NCBI RefSeq assembly: GCF_000297435.1 | Contig: NZ_CAIP01000187.1 | Span: 1-56,097 of the forward strand | Reading direction: 5' to 3' | Source: Microcystis sp. T1-4 | GTDB taxonomy: Bacteria; Cyanobacteriota; Cyanobacteriia; Cyanobacteriales; Microcystaceae | Length of the DNA stretch: 56,097 nucleotides | Shown: one piece after another, positions 16,538 to 25,445 of the stretch | Position numbering within the stretch: the first letter of the stretch is position 1 | How the letters are laid out: each line of letters starts with the position of its first letter | Translations under genes and position numbers: made by a program | Notes under the pieces: model-generated | The model's database searches: none | Told to the model about the DNA's origin: nothing | What the model saw: only the letters and a program-made list of their open reading frames with translations

Positions 16538-16674
16538 AGAAATTTAGAAGGAGAGGAAAGAAAATTATACAACTTTATTGATCGCTATCCGGTTGGGTTA
16601 ATTTTTCTCGGCGATCAATTCTTGACTAACTTCTATTCTAGCATAAAAGCTTCAAAAATATGAATTTTTAACTT

Positions 16675-18138
16675 TTAATTAGACAAAAGACAATATCTAT
16701 CTTGAATCTCCCCTAATTTAGTCTCAGCTTCTTGAGCATTAATAGCTAATTGGGCAAACTCTAGAAAGCGTTTTAATTCCCTGCGTAATAAATTCCTTTC
16801 TACTTCCCAAGTTTCTCGATCTAAGGTCGGTGGCATAACGATCATATCAAATAAAGTGGCCTGTTTTTTATCGGGATGGGGGCGCAATATTCGCCCGCGA
16901 CGCTGAATAAATTGGCGAGGATTACCGCTACTAGCCAGAATGACTGCGTTTTGAATTGATGGCAGATCTACTCCTTCATCTAAACATCTAATTGCCACTA
17001 ATCCTTGCAGATAACCCTCTTCAAATTGTTGGCGAATTTTTTCTCGTTCTTCTAGGGAAGTTTCTGCGGTGTAGGTAGCAACTCGATAACCTAATTGATT
17101 GCCCAATAAATGAGTAACTGCCTCTACTTGACGACGATAATTAGCCGTATAATTTTCCACATAACCATCCCCACAATAAAATAAAGTATGATCCGTATCT
17201 AAACGCTCTTGCATCAGTTGTTGTAAAGCCTGTAATTTATTACTTGCTGAACCAATTAATCGCGATCTTTGCATTAACAGTGCTGTTAAATTTTCATTGC
17301 CATTTAAATTACTATTTTTCTGCAAAGTCCAGCCGATTCTTTGGGTTAATTTTGCGTACAATAAAGCCTCACCGTCGGTTAACTCAACCAAGACTGGATA
17401 ATAAAAATAATTGACTAAAGCTCCTTTGTTAATAGCATCAGCTAAGGTAAATTCTGGTTGTAGAATTTGTCCAAAATATTCAAGAATAGCGTCAGTTCCT
17501 TCCTCATCAAAATATCTTTCAGGAGTGGCGGATAAAGCCAACCTTAGACCTAAAGAACGGGGTAATAATTCCTCTAATCGGGGGGAACCTAAATTATGTG
17601 CTTCATCACCAACGATTAAAGTTTTATCGGGAAAAAATTTTATTTGTGATTGAAAACCCTCGCTAATAAAAGTTGAGTTAGTAGTTAAAATAGTGACAAA
17701 TTTTTGATTACCCGCTTGCACATTGTATAACTCTGTGGATAGTTGACTTTGCCATGTATGGACACTTTCGTAGGCTAAAATCGGTTTAAGATTAAATTTT
17801 TCCGCTTCTCGTTGCCATTGATTAACTAGGTGACGATAGGGACAAATTACTAATAATACTTGCAGTTCTATCGCTTGGTAAAGCTCCATGGCAATAGCTA
17901 AAGCAGTAATAGTTTTACCGCTGCCGGTGGCCATTTTTAAAGTTCCTCGTCCCCGATTACGAAACCAACTGATAATCGCTGTATTTTGGTAGTCTCTCAA
18001 TTCCAAATCGGGAGGAATTCTAGGAATACCAGAGGGATTAACTCGATAGAATCCTCGCAATTCAGCAACTTGTCTGAGCTTGCGGGAATTAAGAAAATCT
18101 CTAGTTATTTTTTCCCAATCTATCCAGCAACTATTCAT
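16675..18138 (-). CDS. SF2 DEAD/DEAH-box helicase, XPB/Ssl2-like
   Basis: A superfamily 2 helicase of about 487 residues from the ATG at 18138 (a TTG at 18159 is the alternative). It has ELRDYQNTAI (Q-like motif), MATGSGKT (Walker A), a GDEAHNLG DEAH box, LSATPERY (motif III) and QFIQRRGRILRP (motif VI). The arrangement resembles the small XPB/type III restriction helicases. It carries no recognisable nuclease or methylase domain, and no modification gene lies nearby, so a restriction role is not supported. Function probably in DNA repair or an unknown process. Confidence 0.85.
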   Translation of the reverse strand: MNSCWIDWEKITRDFLNSRKLRQVAELRGFYRVNPSGIPRIPPDLELRDYQNTAIISWFRNRGRGTLKMATGSGKTITALAIAMELYQAIELQVLLVICPYRHLVNQWQREAEKFNLKPILAYESVHTWQSQLSTELYNVQAGNQKFVTILTTNSTFISEGFQSQIKFFPDKTLIVGDEAHNLGSPRLEELLPRSLGLRLALSATPERYFDEEGTDAILEYFGQILQPEFTLADAINKGALVNYFYYPVLVELTDGEALLYAKLTQRIGWTLQKNSNLNGNENLTALLMQRSRLIGSASNKLQALQQLMQERLDTDHTLFYCGDGYVENYTANYRRQVEAVTHLLGNQLGYRVATYTAETSLEEREKIRQQFEEGYLQGLVAIRCLDEGVDLPSIQNAVILASSGNPRQFIQRRGRILRPHPDKKQATLFDMIVMPPTLDRETWEVERNLLRRELKRFLEFAQLAINAQEAETKLGEIQDRYCLLSN

Positions 18139-18329
18139 AGGACCTCTTGTAAAAATCAAAAATTGTTGTTAGGGTTAGGAGACTCCGAGACAGGAGAAGG
18201 GAGCGCGGCAGCAGCGAGAAACAATCCATAGCTTGGCAGTTCATCACACTATTACAAATAGTTTTGGTATAAGCTCAAAAATAGCAGAAAGCCAAAAATC
18301 TAAAGGCTAAAGGTTGCTACCTATACAAT

Positions 18330-18355
18330 TGGGATGGACTAAAAAGACCATCCCA
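18330..18355 (-). terminator. Hairpin downstream of hemJ
   Basis: Perfect eight-base arms TGGGATGG and CCATCCCA around a ten-base loop, about 60 bases beyond the hemJ stop. No T run follows on the minus strand, so this is only a possible transcript end. Confidence 0.35.
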
Positions 18356-18413
18356 CAGCTATCAAACCACTCTTAACTGTTATCCTAGAAACCTAGGCAA
18401 GGATTAGGATAAT

Positions 18414-19001
18414 TTACATGGTTGCTACTTCTTCTTTTTGGGGAGTATTTTGCCGAAGTTTTTCTTGATCTTTGCGACGTTTTTTAGCATAAAGTTGGAT
18501 TGTCACTGCCATTAATACCACTAAAGCTACAATTAACCAAGTGGTCAAATCGAGGGGTAATTGATTCTTAAATACTGCCAAAAGGACAATAACTACCAAT
18601 AACAGGGTTGGTGCTTCATTTAAAGCCCGAAATTGCTGTCCCGTCCAATTACATTCCCCTTTTTCTAGCTTTTTCATGATGCGACCACAGTAGAAATGAT
18701 AGAGCAGTAAAAGAGCCACAAAGGATAATTTAATATGTAACCATCCCGATTTTAAAATTTCCGGTTCTGTGGAGATTAAACCGATCGCCATGGCCACGGT
18801 GACAATCATCCCAGGTGTGGTGATGATATTGTAGAGTCGCTTCTCCATGATCTCGTATTGTGCTTTCAGAATAGCTTGTGCTGGTTCGGTTTGTGTTGCT
18901 GCCTCCGCATGATAGACAAACAAACGTACTAAATAAAATAGTCCCGCAAACCAAACAACTACCCCAATCAGGTGAAATGCTTTAAACCAATAGTAAGCCA
19001 T
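18414..19001 (-). CDS. hemJ: Protoporphyrinogen IX oxidase, HemJ type
   Basis: A 195-residue membrane protein with about four to five helices matching the cyanobacterial HemJ family (Slr1790), which oxidises protoporphyrinogen IX to protoporphyrin IX in heme and chlorophyll synthesis. The N-terminal helix MAYYWFKAFHLIGVVVWFAG carries His10, the expected heme ligand. A second conserved block is IMEKRLYNIITTPGMIVT. The basic C-terminal tail (KKRRKDQEK) faces the cytoplasm. The window also encodes hemB, ctaA and ctaB, other tetrapyrrole genes, but not next to it. Confidence 0.93.
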   Translation of the reverse strand: MAYYWFKAFHLIGVVVWFAGLFYLVRLFVYHAEAATQTEPAQAILKAQYEIMEKRLYNIITTPGMIVTVAMAIGLISTEPEILKSGWLHIKLSFVALLLLYHFYCGRIMKKLEKGECNWTGQQFRALNEAPTLLLVVIVLLAVFKNQLPLDLTTWLIVALVVLMAVTIQLYAKKRRKDQEKLRQNTPQKEEVATM

Positions 19002-19687
19002 AGTCTATATTGTGATGTGAGTCCCGAATTAATTAGTCTAAGAGTTATCCATGCTTTCCCAGACCATCCCTATACAAAAGTTTAGACGGAAAATGGGGAT
19101 TGGGGAGCAGGGAGAAGGGAGAGGGGTGTAGGGTGTGGGGTGTGGGGAGCTTTTTCAGTAAACAATAAACTAAAAACTCACATCTGATAACTGATAACTG
19201 ATAACTGATAACTGATAACTGATAACTGATAACTGATAACTGTCTCCTAACCCAATGTTGGACAAAGATAAGCAAAAACTATTGATTGACTCCAAAAACT
19301 TGAGAATATTTAAATTAACATTCCGCAATATTTATAAATTCTTAAAAATTAATTGAGAAAGATTTTTATTTAACAACGATGTTATGCTAGTTACAGCGAT
19401 TTTACTGAATTTCATAATGGGTTGTCCTGTGCTTTTTTGGCCAGCAATGTCTGAAACCCTTGCCACATCTAGAAGGTGATCCTAATTAAGACAGGTAAAT
19501 GAGTCAATTTCACCCACAACGATGATCTTTTTTTTGTGTAGTTTTATTGCAAAAAAAAAGTTTTTTTGACAAAAAGCACAAAGTATGAATTATGAATTAT
19601 GAATTATGAATTATGAAGTGGGAAGAATAAATAAAAATAATCTCCTGACGACCGACTCCTTACTCGGAGAATACTGACGACCCATAG
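19002..19687. repeat. Gene-poor spacer with CTGATAA heptamers and inverted ATTCATA units
   Basis: This contains about eight CTGATAA units (19182-19243), an A-run/T-run hairpin-like stretch (19550-19570) and ATGAATT heptamers (19583-19616). A 31-codon frame at 19384-19479 (start MLVTAILLNFIMG, hydrophobic) has no good ribosome site and is listed only as a possibility. Nothing else is supported. Confidence 0.6.
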
Positions 19688-20638
19688 CTAATTATCTAAG
19701 AGCAAAGGTCGCAGAAAACCGCCATAATTCTCGTCATCCGTACCGATAAAGACTTCTATTTTACCTCTAGGAGATTCTCTGGTGGTCACCGCTTCCACTT
19801 TGGAGCCGTCGATTTCTGCGATTTTTAGGGGATTAGGGGCAATAATTAGACTATTATCGGCTGTAACTTGACCAATACGGTAAACAGCACTTCTAAACAC
19901 TCCCGCATTATCTGGATCGTCAGCAGAAGCTATGTAGATATTACCTTGCTTATCTACGGCTAAATCGGAGATGGGGCGAATATTTTTACCGCTACCAAAA
20001 GGACTCCGAAAAGTTACCGACTGAAATTCCCCGAATTTTAAGGGATTGAACGAGATATCCGTCCAGCGAATTTTTGTACTCTCTTGACTATCGGCCCGTT
20101 CTGCGTAGATAAATAGATAACGATCGCCTTGGCGACTAACAGCGATCGCCTCTACATTTTCCACCGCAGTGGGCCAATTTATTTGCTCAACTATCTTGAC
20201 TTTTTGCTGGTTATATGCTAGTAAAAATAGTCTTTGAAAAGGTTTTTTCTCGCCACTTTCAGCCAACAAAAATAAATTAGTTTCTGGGATATGAGTAATA
20301 CTTTCGAGATCGTTACTCAATCCCTCTGGATTTGGCCAATCTACCCTTAAAACCTGCCATAATAGCGGTTTTTCCTGCGTAGGTAGCTGTAAAAGACTCA
20401 GTCTTGGTTGAGATGGCTCTCTGTTTTTGCCCTTATTTTTGGCATCGTGAACCCCTAGAAAAATATCCGCTTCTACCCAAGCTAAACCACTGAGATCCGG
20501 GAGATAAGTCTCCAGTCGTCTCGATTGTTGAGCAAAAGAGACTTGCACGGCCGAAAAAAAGAAAACTAGCCCTAAAATCCCTGAAAAAACAGTTTTTAAT
20601 CGGCTATTCTTGCTAAAAAATGCTCTATTATCTAACAC
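19688..20638 (-). CDS. Secreted protein of unknown function, beta-propeller-like
   Basis: A 316-residue protein with an N-terminal signal peptide (hydrophobic core about residues 17-34, ending VSFAQQ), so it is exported. The body is rich in short beta segments with phrases such as LPDLSGLAWVE, NDLESITHIPETNLFLLAE and ISDLAVDKQGNIYIASADD, which resemble NHL/SdiA-regulated or phytase-like esterase propellers. I do not recognise a specific family or catalytic residues. It lies 114 bases downstream of murF on the same strand, with a perfect G/C palindrome between them that may separate their transcripts. Confidence 0.65.
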   Translation of the reverse strand: MLDNRAFFSKNSRLKTVFSGILGLVFFFSAVQVSFAQQSRRLETYLPDLSGLAWVEADIFLGVHDAKNKGKNREPSQPRLSLLQLPTQEKPLLWQVLRVDWPNPEGLSNDLESITHIPETNLFLLAESGEKKPFQRLFLLAYNQQKVKIVEQINWPTAVENVEAIAVSRQGDRYLFIYAERADSQESTKIRWTDISFNPLKFGEFQSVTFRSPFGSGKNIRPISDLAVDKQGNIYIASADDPDNAGVFRSAVYRIGQVTADNSLIIAPNPLKIAEIDGSKVEAVTTRESPRGKIEVFIGTDDENYGGFLRPLLLDN

Positions 20639-20691
20639 CTATTCCCTAACCCCCAATCAGCTAAGAAACCGCTTATTCTTAGATTAGCACA

Positions 20692-20711
20692 CCCCCCCGA
20701 CGTCGGGGGGG
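20692..20711. terminator. 20-bp perfect palindrome between murF and the downstream gene
   Basis: Arms CCCCCCCGAC and GTCGGGGGGG pair perfectly with no loop, 42 bases after the murF stop. It may stop or process the murF transcript, or be a dispersed G/C-run repeat like the one at 4266-4284. Confidence 0.4.
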
Positions 20712-20752
20712 CAAGGGGGGGTGTTGCCTCTTGCCTCATCTCAACAGGCAAT

Positions 20753-22129
20753 TTAAATTACGAACAGCTTATCACTGATTAACTCCTCCACCACCCGATT
20801 TAACCCGACGGAATGGGAAGCCTTGCATAAAATGCGATCGCCAGAAGCGATCACTTCCTTTAAACGATTAATTAAATCTGCGTGAGTTTGAAAACATTCG
20901 CAAGCGACCCCAGTAGCGGCCTCAGCAATAAACTTAGCTTCTGGGTCATCTACCAAGACAAACAAGCGATCTATGCCTAGTTTTTGCACCCTCTCACCCA
21001 CTTGGCGATGTAATTGCTCCGAAAAAGACCCTAACTCCTTCATCGTGCCTAAAACAGCAATATGACGCTGACCGGGGGTAGCTTTCAGTAAATCCAAGGC
21101 CGCTAACATTGATTCTAGACCCGCGTTATAGGTTTCATCGAGGAGTAGGATATCTGGCTCTAATTGGTAACGTTTGGCCCGACCACCGGGTAAATTAACC
21201 TTAATTCCCTCTTGCAAAGAAGTCCAATCGATGCCTAAAATTTTCGCTACAGCCAAGGCCGCCATAAAATTTAAAGCATGATGACGACCAGATAAAGGTA
21301 AGTTAAAATCTAGTCCATTGACTCGTAAAGTAGTTAAATCGAGTAATTCTCCGACTATATCGCCGCCAGAGAAGCCATAGGTAATTGTTTCCCCCTGCCA
21401 TACCCGTTTAGCCGTTTCAGTAAGTAAAGGGTGATCGTGGTTAAGAACAGCTATACTACTAGAAGGAGACTCGGCCAATAACTCGCATTTAGCCTCGGCG
21501 ATCGCCGCTTCTGAGCCTAAACGACCGATGTGAGCGGTTCCCACATTAGTAATCACCGCGATCGTCGGTTGGGCGATTTGAGCGAGCAGGGCAATTTCTC
21601 CCGGTCCGCGCATTCCCATCTCGATTACGGCACTATCGTGAGTTTCATCCAGTTCCAGGAGAGTTTTCGGCACTCCGATCTCATTGTTATAATTAGCCAG
21701 GGTTTTGTGTACCTTTCCCCGGGAGGCTAGTAGGGAGGCGATTAATTCTTTAGTGGTGGTTTTCCCCACCGATCCCGTAATAGCAATCACGGGTATAGTA
21801 AATTGATTCCGCCACCAATGGGCTAATTGCTGATAGGTTTCTAGGGTATTCTGGACTAGGAATACGGGAATATTTTTAGAGGAATTTACCGAAACTGGCT
21901 GATCGACAATCAAGGTCGCCGCTCCTTTTTCGATAGCCATATCGATAAAATCATGACCATTAAAATTATCACCCTTTAATGCCAAAAATGCTTGTCCAGA
22001 CTTAATACTACGACTATCGGTATTAATGCCAGATACTAAACTATCGGGACTAAAACTTATGTCACAATTATCTTGTAAGGACAATAATTGATCTAGTTGA
22101 TTGAGGGATAAATGACAGGGCATAGACAA
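20753..22129 (-). CDS. murF: UDP-N-acetylmuramoyl-tripeptide--D-alanyl-D-alanine ligase
   Basis: A 458-residue Mur ligase that adds D-Ala-D-Ala to the UDP-MurNAc-tripeptide in the last cytoplasmic step of murein precursor synthesis. The N-terminal substrate domain has NTDSRSIKSGQAFLALKGDN. The ATPase domain carries the P-loop ITGSVGKTTTKEL, followed by HKTLANYNNEIGVP and VIEMGMRGPGEI. The C-terminal domain has LDETYNAGLESMLAALD and VLGTMKELG. Its start lies back to back with the promoter region of the 422-aa gene, in a 344-base spacer with several RNA-like structures. Confidence 0.95.
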   Translation of the reverse strand: MSMPCHLSLNQLDQLLSLQDNCDISFSPDSLVSGINTDSRSIKSGQAFLALKGDNFNGHDFIDMAIEKGAATLIVDQPVSVNSSKNIPVFLVQNTLETYQQLAHWWRNQFTIPVIAITGSVGKTTTKELIASLLASRGKVHKTLANYNNEIGVPKTLLELDETHDSAVIEMGMRGPGEIALLAQIAQPTIAVITNVGTAHIGRLGSEAAIAEAKCELLAESPSSSIAVLNHDHPLLTETAKRVWQGETITYGFSGGDIVGELLDLTTLRVNGLDFNLPLSGRHHALNFMAALAVAKILGIDWTSLQEGIKVNLPGGRAKRYQLEPDILLLDETYNAGLESMLAALDLLKATPGQRHIAVLGTMKELGSFSEQLHRQVGERVQKLGIDRLFVLVDDPEAKFIAEAATGVACECFQTHADLINRLKEVIASGDRILCKASHSVGLNRVVEELISDKLFVI

Positions 22130-22276
22130 TAAAAATACTTAGGAGTAAATTCCGAATGATCTAGAGCATGGATTTTGGTTTAACGGTAACTTAGATCACA
22201 TCTAGTCGGGGTTTCTTTTTGTTAACTTAATTAGTAGGGGACGCTGCCGAAAATTTTATTAATCTGGGCATAGTCC

Positions 22277-22320
22277 GCAAGCTGGGCTAGGTAAGCCAAA
22301 GGGAATTTTCCCAAACTTGC
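22277..22320 (-). other. Candidate three-way-junction RNA fold in the murF leader
   Basis: Outer arms GCAAG (22277-22281) and CTTGC (22316-22320) enclose two adjacent hairpins: GGCT/AGCC (22285-22297) and GGGAA/TTCCC (22301-22312). The fold can form on either strand. On the minus strand it would lie in the murF leader if transcription starts near the TATACT at 22346-22351. I do not recognise a known RNA class. Confidence 0.35.
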
Positions 22321-22347
22321 CAAGCTAAAATCGATCGACTCAATCAG

Positions 22348-22353
22348 TATAAT
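22348..22353 (+). promoter_or_regulatory. -10 box of the 422-aa gene
   Basis: Perfect TATAAT. A start site about seven bases downstream would place the 5' end of the transcript at the first bases of the pseudoknot at 22361. No convincing -35 box is present, which suggests an activator or an unusual promoter. The reverse strand of the same spot reads TATACT and could serve murF. Confidence 0.5.
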
Positions 22354-22360
22354 GACCCAA

Positions 22361-22461
22361 AAAGGGGCATCATCAGAAGGGACCATCTACTATCTAATCA
22401 CAATTGACCCCTTTATGGTCCTAGCCCTAAAATCCATCCGCTTACTGATTTAGGAGGGCTA
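22361..22461 (+). promoter_or_regulatory. Candidate riboswitch-like leader: H-type pseudoknot plus Shine-Dalgarno-covering hairpin
   Basis: Helix A pairs AAAGGGG (22361-22367) with CCCCTTT (22408-22414). Helix B pairs GGACCAT (22380-22386) with ATGGTCC (22415-22421). Both are perfect, and they interleave as an H-type pseudoknot whose 3' strands abut. The next base starts helix C: TAGCCCT (22422-22428) with AGGGCTA (22455-22461), which covers most of the only Shine-Dalgarno sequence, AGGAGG at 22452-22457. Extra pairing AAATC (22430-22434) with GATTT (22447-22451) can extend helix C. I do not recognise preQ1, SAM-II, fluoride or glutamine riboswitch consensus in it. The function as a sensor is inference. 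Confidence 0.5.
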
Positions 22462-22473
22462 AATCAAATAACC

Positions 22474-23742
22474 ATGGCTAGTCTAAACACTGAACAAAGA
22501 CAAACAAGAGACGAAGAAGAGCTACTGTGCGATTATTGGCTCGACCGCGCCAGGACCGATTCCCCCGAGCAATTAATCGAGGATTTTCGCCGTCTGTTTA
22601 TCGAAGGTGGGGGCCATCGAGAAGCTCCTATTTATTTAGCCCTAGAGCGTCTTGTCAAGGGCAAAGATGCCGAAATTCGTTTTGATCATTTCTTTAACCG
22701 CTGCTGTCATATTTTAGTGAATCGATGGCAAACCCAGCCCACCCATCAGCCGGCAATTCCCGAATTGCTATCGCTGCTGGAGAATTTGCCCTCCGCACGT
22801 CTGGGACATTACAGCAGCCCCAATACTTTGCGCCATCTGGTCAAAAATTTTACCCTCTCGGATGACTACGTTAAGCTGCAGCGTCTGGCGAGAATTATTA
22901 GCGGCAAATACAGCGAAAACACCGCCGCTTCCCTGGGAACCCTGATTAATCGTTATCCCGACCTCTATGATTACTATTTACTCGGTGATGACAGCCCCCG
23001 AGAACAGCGACAAACCGTTAGACGTATTAAAGTAAAAACCGAGGACCGTTTCGAGGTCAATCTCTCTCGTTATGTCACCTATCAGGTACGTTTGGCACAG
23101 GCGGCCCATAGCCCAAAAATCAGGGAAGAAGCGGTGAGAATCATTCAACCGGTAGAAAATCCCACCCTGCTCAATGATAAGGAACTAAATCGGGCCCTCA
23201 AGCATTATCTGGGGAAGGTAGCAGGAAATTATACTTATAAAGCTCTCTCGCAAAATTTTCTGGCGAATACAGTTTATACCCGCACCTATAAAGATTTTAA
23301 AAATGATCTCTACGATTATCTGATTACCTGCTTAGACTACGGTAAGGGGCAATTTAACCAAAAACTCGACGATATCCTGCAAAATACCCTACCCCATTGC
23401 GATCAACAAAAACCGAGTCAATTTCTGATGCTGCGTACTTCTAGCCAACTGTTAAATTATCTGGTGGTGGAAAGCGGCCAAAAACCCGATCATTACCTTT
23501 TTATGGATATGATCACCAATATGGGGGTAACTCGCACTGTGGGGTTATTGCTCAAGTTGGTTTTGATCTGTCCCCAGGCAAAACCCCACTTAGATAAACG
23601 TTTTTCGATTCTGTTTAACCACTACGAGAGTTATTCTTGCGATCGGGTGCCTTGGTTGGTTAAATCCCTAGAAAATCTGCAAGTAGCTTTTAGTATTCAT
23701 TTCGGCCAAGTTGATTTGTCCTGTCTCCGTCAAATCCAGTGA
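22474..23742 (+). CDS. Conserved cyanobacterial protein of unknown function
   Basis: A 422-residue soluble, mostly helical protein without signal peptide, membrane segment or motif I can name. It begins MASLNTEQRQTRDEEELL and has recognisable blocks such as FRRLFIEGGGHREAPIYLALERL and HYLFMDMITNMGVTRTVGLL. It looks like a cyanobacteria-restricted family, an impression I cannot test here. The ATG is preceded by AGGAGG with an unusually long spacing of 16 bases. The leader upstream is highly structured (pseudoknot and Shine-Dalgarno-covering hairpin), which suggests translational control. It is transcribed divergently from murF and in the same direction as purD, 227 bases downstream across a repeat block. 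Confidence 0.85.
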   Translation: MASLNTEQRQTRDEEELLCDYWLDRARTDSPEQLIEDFRRLFIEGGGHREAPIYLALERLVKGKDAEIRFDHFFNRCCHILVNRWQTQPTHQPAIPELLSLLENLPSARLGHYSSPNTLRHLVKNFTLSDDYVKLQRLARIISGKYSENTAASLGTLINRYPDLYDYYLLGDDSPREQRQTVRRIKVKTEDRFEVNLSRYVTYQVRLAQAAHSPKIREEAVRIIQPVENPTLLNDKELNRALKHYLGKVAGNYTYKALSQNFLANTVYTRTYKDFKNDLYDYLITCLDYGKGQFNQKLDDILQNTLPHCDQQKPSQFLMLRTSSQLLNYLVVESGQKPDHYLFMDMITNMGVTRTVGLLLKLVLICPQAKPHLDKRFSILFNHYESYSCDRVPWLVKSLENLQVAFSIHFGQVDLSCLRQIQ

Positions 23743-23754
23743 TCAGCTGTTCCC

Positions 23755-23880
23755 TATCTAGGGTCTGCTGAAAAAGTTTTTCGTGGGTGCAGGGTGTGGG
23801 GTGTGGGGGAGTGGGGAGAATAAATAAAATAATCTCCTATCTCCTGACTCCTATCTCCTGACTCCTGAATCCGTCAAATC
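23755..23880. repeat. Repeat block with single MITE-B end
   Basis: An AGGGTCTGCTGAAAAAG end (23760-23776), as in MITE-B, is followed by GTGTGGGG units and TCCTGACTCC/TATCTCC heptamers. No second end is present, so the element is partial. Confidence 0.65.
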
Positions 23881-23969
23881 GAAAAAAGTTAAGTAATCTC
23901 AACTTCTAGCCCATGGCACCCCAGAGCTAGGGGATAATTGAACCATCGTCATTTAGGCTGCGTTTATCC

Positions 23970-25235
23970 GTGAAAATTATCGTTATCGGCAGTGGTGGTC
24001 GAGAACACGCTCTAGCTTGGAAACTGCTGCAATCGCCTCAAGTAGAACAAGTGTTCTGTATTCCAGGTAATGGGGGAACGGCAATTTTGCCTCAATGTGA
24101 AAATATCCCCCTAGCAATGGAGGCTTTTGCCGAAATTAGCCGTTTTGCCCAGGAAAATAGCGTCGATTTGGTGGTTGTCGGGCCAGAATATCCCCTCTCC
24201 CTCGGCATTACCGATCATCTTCTCGCCCAAGAAATTGCCGTTTTTGGCCCCACGCAAACTGGGGCCCTAATTGAATCGAGCAAATCCTGGGCCAAAGAAT
24301 TAATGAGCGAAGCCGGAGTGATCACCGCCGCCTCGGAAACCTTTACCGATGCAGAATTAGCAAAAACTTATATCCGAGAGCAAGGAGCGCCCATCGTGGT
24401 GAAAGCCGACGGATTAGCCGCAGGAAAAGGAGTAATTGTCGCCGAAACCGTAGATATGGCCCTAGAAGCGATCGATGATCTTTTTACCAGTGGCTTTACT
24501 AAAGTCGTGGTGGAAGAATTCCTAGAGGGGGAAGAAGTGTCCATCCTCACCCTCACCGATGGGATCAGCTTTCGTTCCCTGCTACCCGCCCAAGATCATA
24601 AGCGCATCGGTGAAGGCGATACCGGCAAAAATACCGGCGGTATGGGAGTTTATGCCCCCGCACCCATAGCCACCGCCGCCATTATCGAAGCGGTGGACCG
24701 AGACATCCTTGCTCCCATCGTCGCTACCCTGCAAAAACGCGGCATTGACTATCGGGGAGTCCTCTATGCGGGTTTAATGATTTCCCCCGCCGGAGAGCCA
24801 AAAGTTCTCGAATTTAACTGTCGTTTTGGCGATCCCGAAACCCAAGCGGTTTTACCCCTACTGGAAACTCCCCTGGCACCGCTGCTGCTGGCTTGCGCTC
24901 AACAAAAGTTAACTGACTTCCCCTCTTTACAATGGCGCTCCGGTAGTGCCGTTTGTGTGGTGGCTGCGTCTGCCGGTTATCCCGACCACTACGAAAAAGG
25001 CCAGTTAATCACGGGAATTAAGGCCGCTGAAACCGCAGGAGCGCTCGTTTTCCACGCCGGCACGGTTTTAAAACACGGCGATATCTTCACCGATGGCGGC
25101 CGGGTTTTGGGTGTCACGGCTATGGGGTCTAATTTTAATCAGGCGATCGAACTTGTCTATCAATCGGTGAAAAGGATACACTTTCAGGGCATTTATTATC
25201 GTCGTGATATCGGCCACCGGGTACGAGAAAAATAA
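23970..25235 (+). CDS. purD: Phosphoribosylamine--glycine ligase (GARS)
   Basis: A 421-residue ATP-grasp enzyme that joins phosphoribosylamine and glycine in the second step of purine synthesis. Signatures in order are VIGSGGREHALAWKL (N-domain), KADGLAAGKGV (ATP-grasp loop), QDHKRIGEGDTGKNTGGMG and LEFNCRFGDPETQ (metal and ATP binding). The start is a GTG; it gives the canonical MKIIVIGSGG beginning, and no in-frame ATG is better placed. The length is normal and no fusion to other purine domains is seen. Confidence 0.96.
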   Translation: MKIIVIGSGGREHALAWKLLQSPQVEQVFCIPGNGGTAILPQCENIPLAMEAFAEISRFAQENSVDLVVVGPEYPLSLGITDHLLAQEIAVFGPTQTGALIESSKSWAKELMSEAGVITAASETFTDAELAKTYIREQGAPIVVKADGLAAGKGVIVAETVDMALEAIDDLFTSGFTKVVVEEFLEGEEVSILTLTDGISFRSLLPAQDHKRIGEGDTGKNTGGMGVYAPAPIATAAIIEAVDRDILAPIVATLQKRGIDYRGVLYAGLMISPAGEPKVLEFNCRFGDPETQAVLPLLETPLAPLLLACAQQKLTDFPSLQWRSGSAVCVVAASAGYPDHYEKGQLITGIKAAETAGALVFHAGTVLKHGDIFTDGGRVLGVTAMGSNFNQAIELVYQSVKRIHFQGIYYRRDIGHRVREK

Positions 25236-25445
25236 GGGTCAGTATTTAGGCCGGGGTAAGGAGGAATAGTTAGGGGTTTTGAGCATTAATTGATCAGCTA
25301 ATTTCCCTTTTTTTCCGCATCTCCCACCGCTAATCCTCACCTCTTTCTAGGGTAATCCCTGACAAAGGCGAATCCGATTTGTCAAAAAACCAGTAACTAT
25401 TGATAAAATCATGAAACTGAATCGCCCAACCAAATTGCCATCCCT

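Noticed and set aside
16675..18138. Part of a restriction or phage defence system
   Set aside because: The helicase has no nuclease domain, and no methylase, nuclease or other defence gene is next to it; neighbours are nusB and hemJ.
19045..19275. Minus-strand frame of 76 codons
   Set aside because: It is a translation of CTGATAA heptamer repeats and adjoining G-rich repeat and has no protein-like composition.
19384..19479. 31-codon hydrophobic frame MLVTAILLNFIMG...
   Set aside because: There is no ribosome site at usable distance and I recognise no photosystem or cytochrome small subunit. Left as a possibility only.
22361..22421. Known riboswitch class (glutamine, preQ1, SAM-II, fluoride) for the pseudoknot leader
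   Set aside because: None of the conserved core bases of these classes that I know could be located in the loops. A profile search is needed to settle it.
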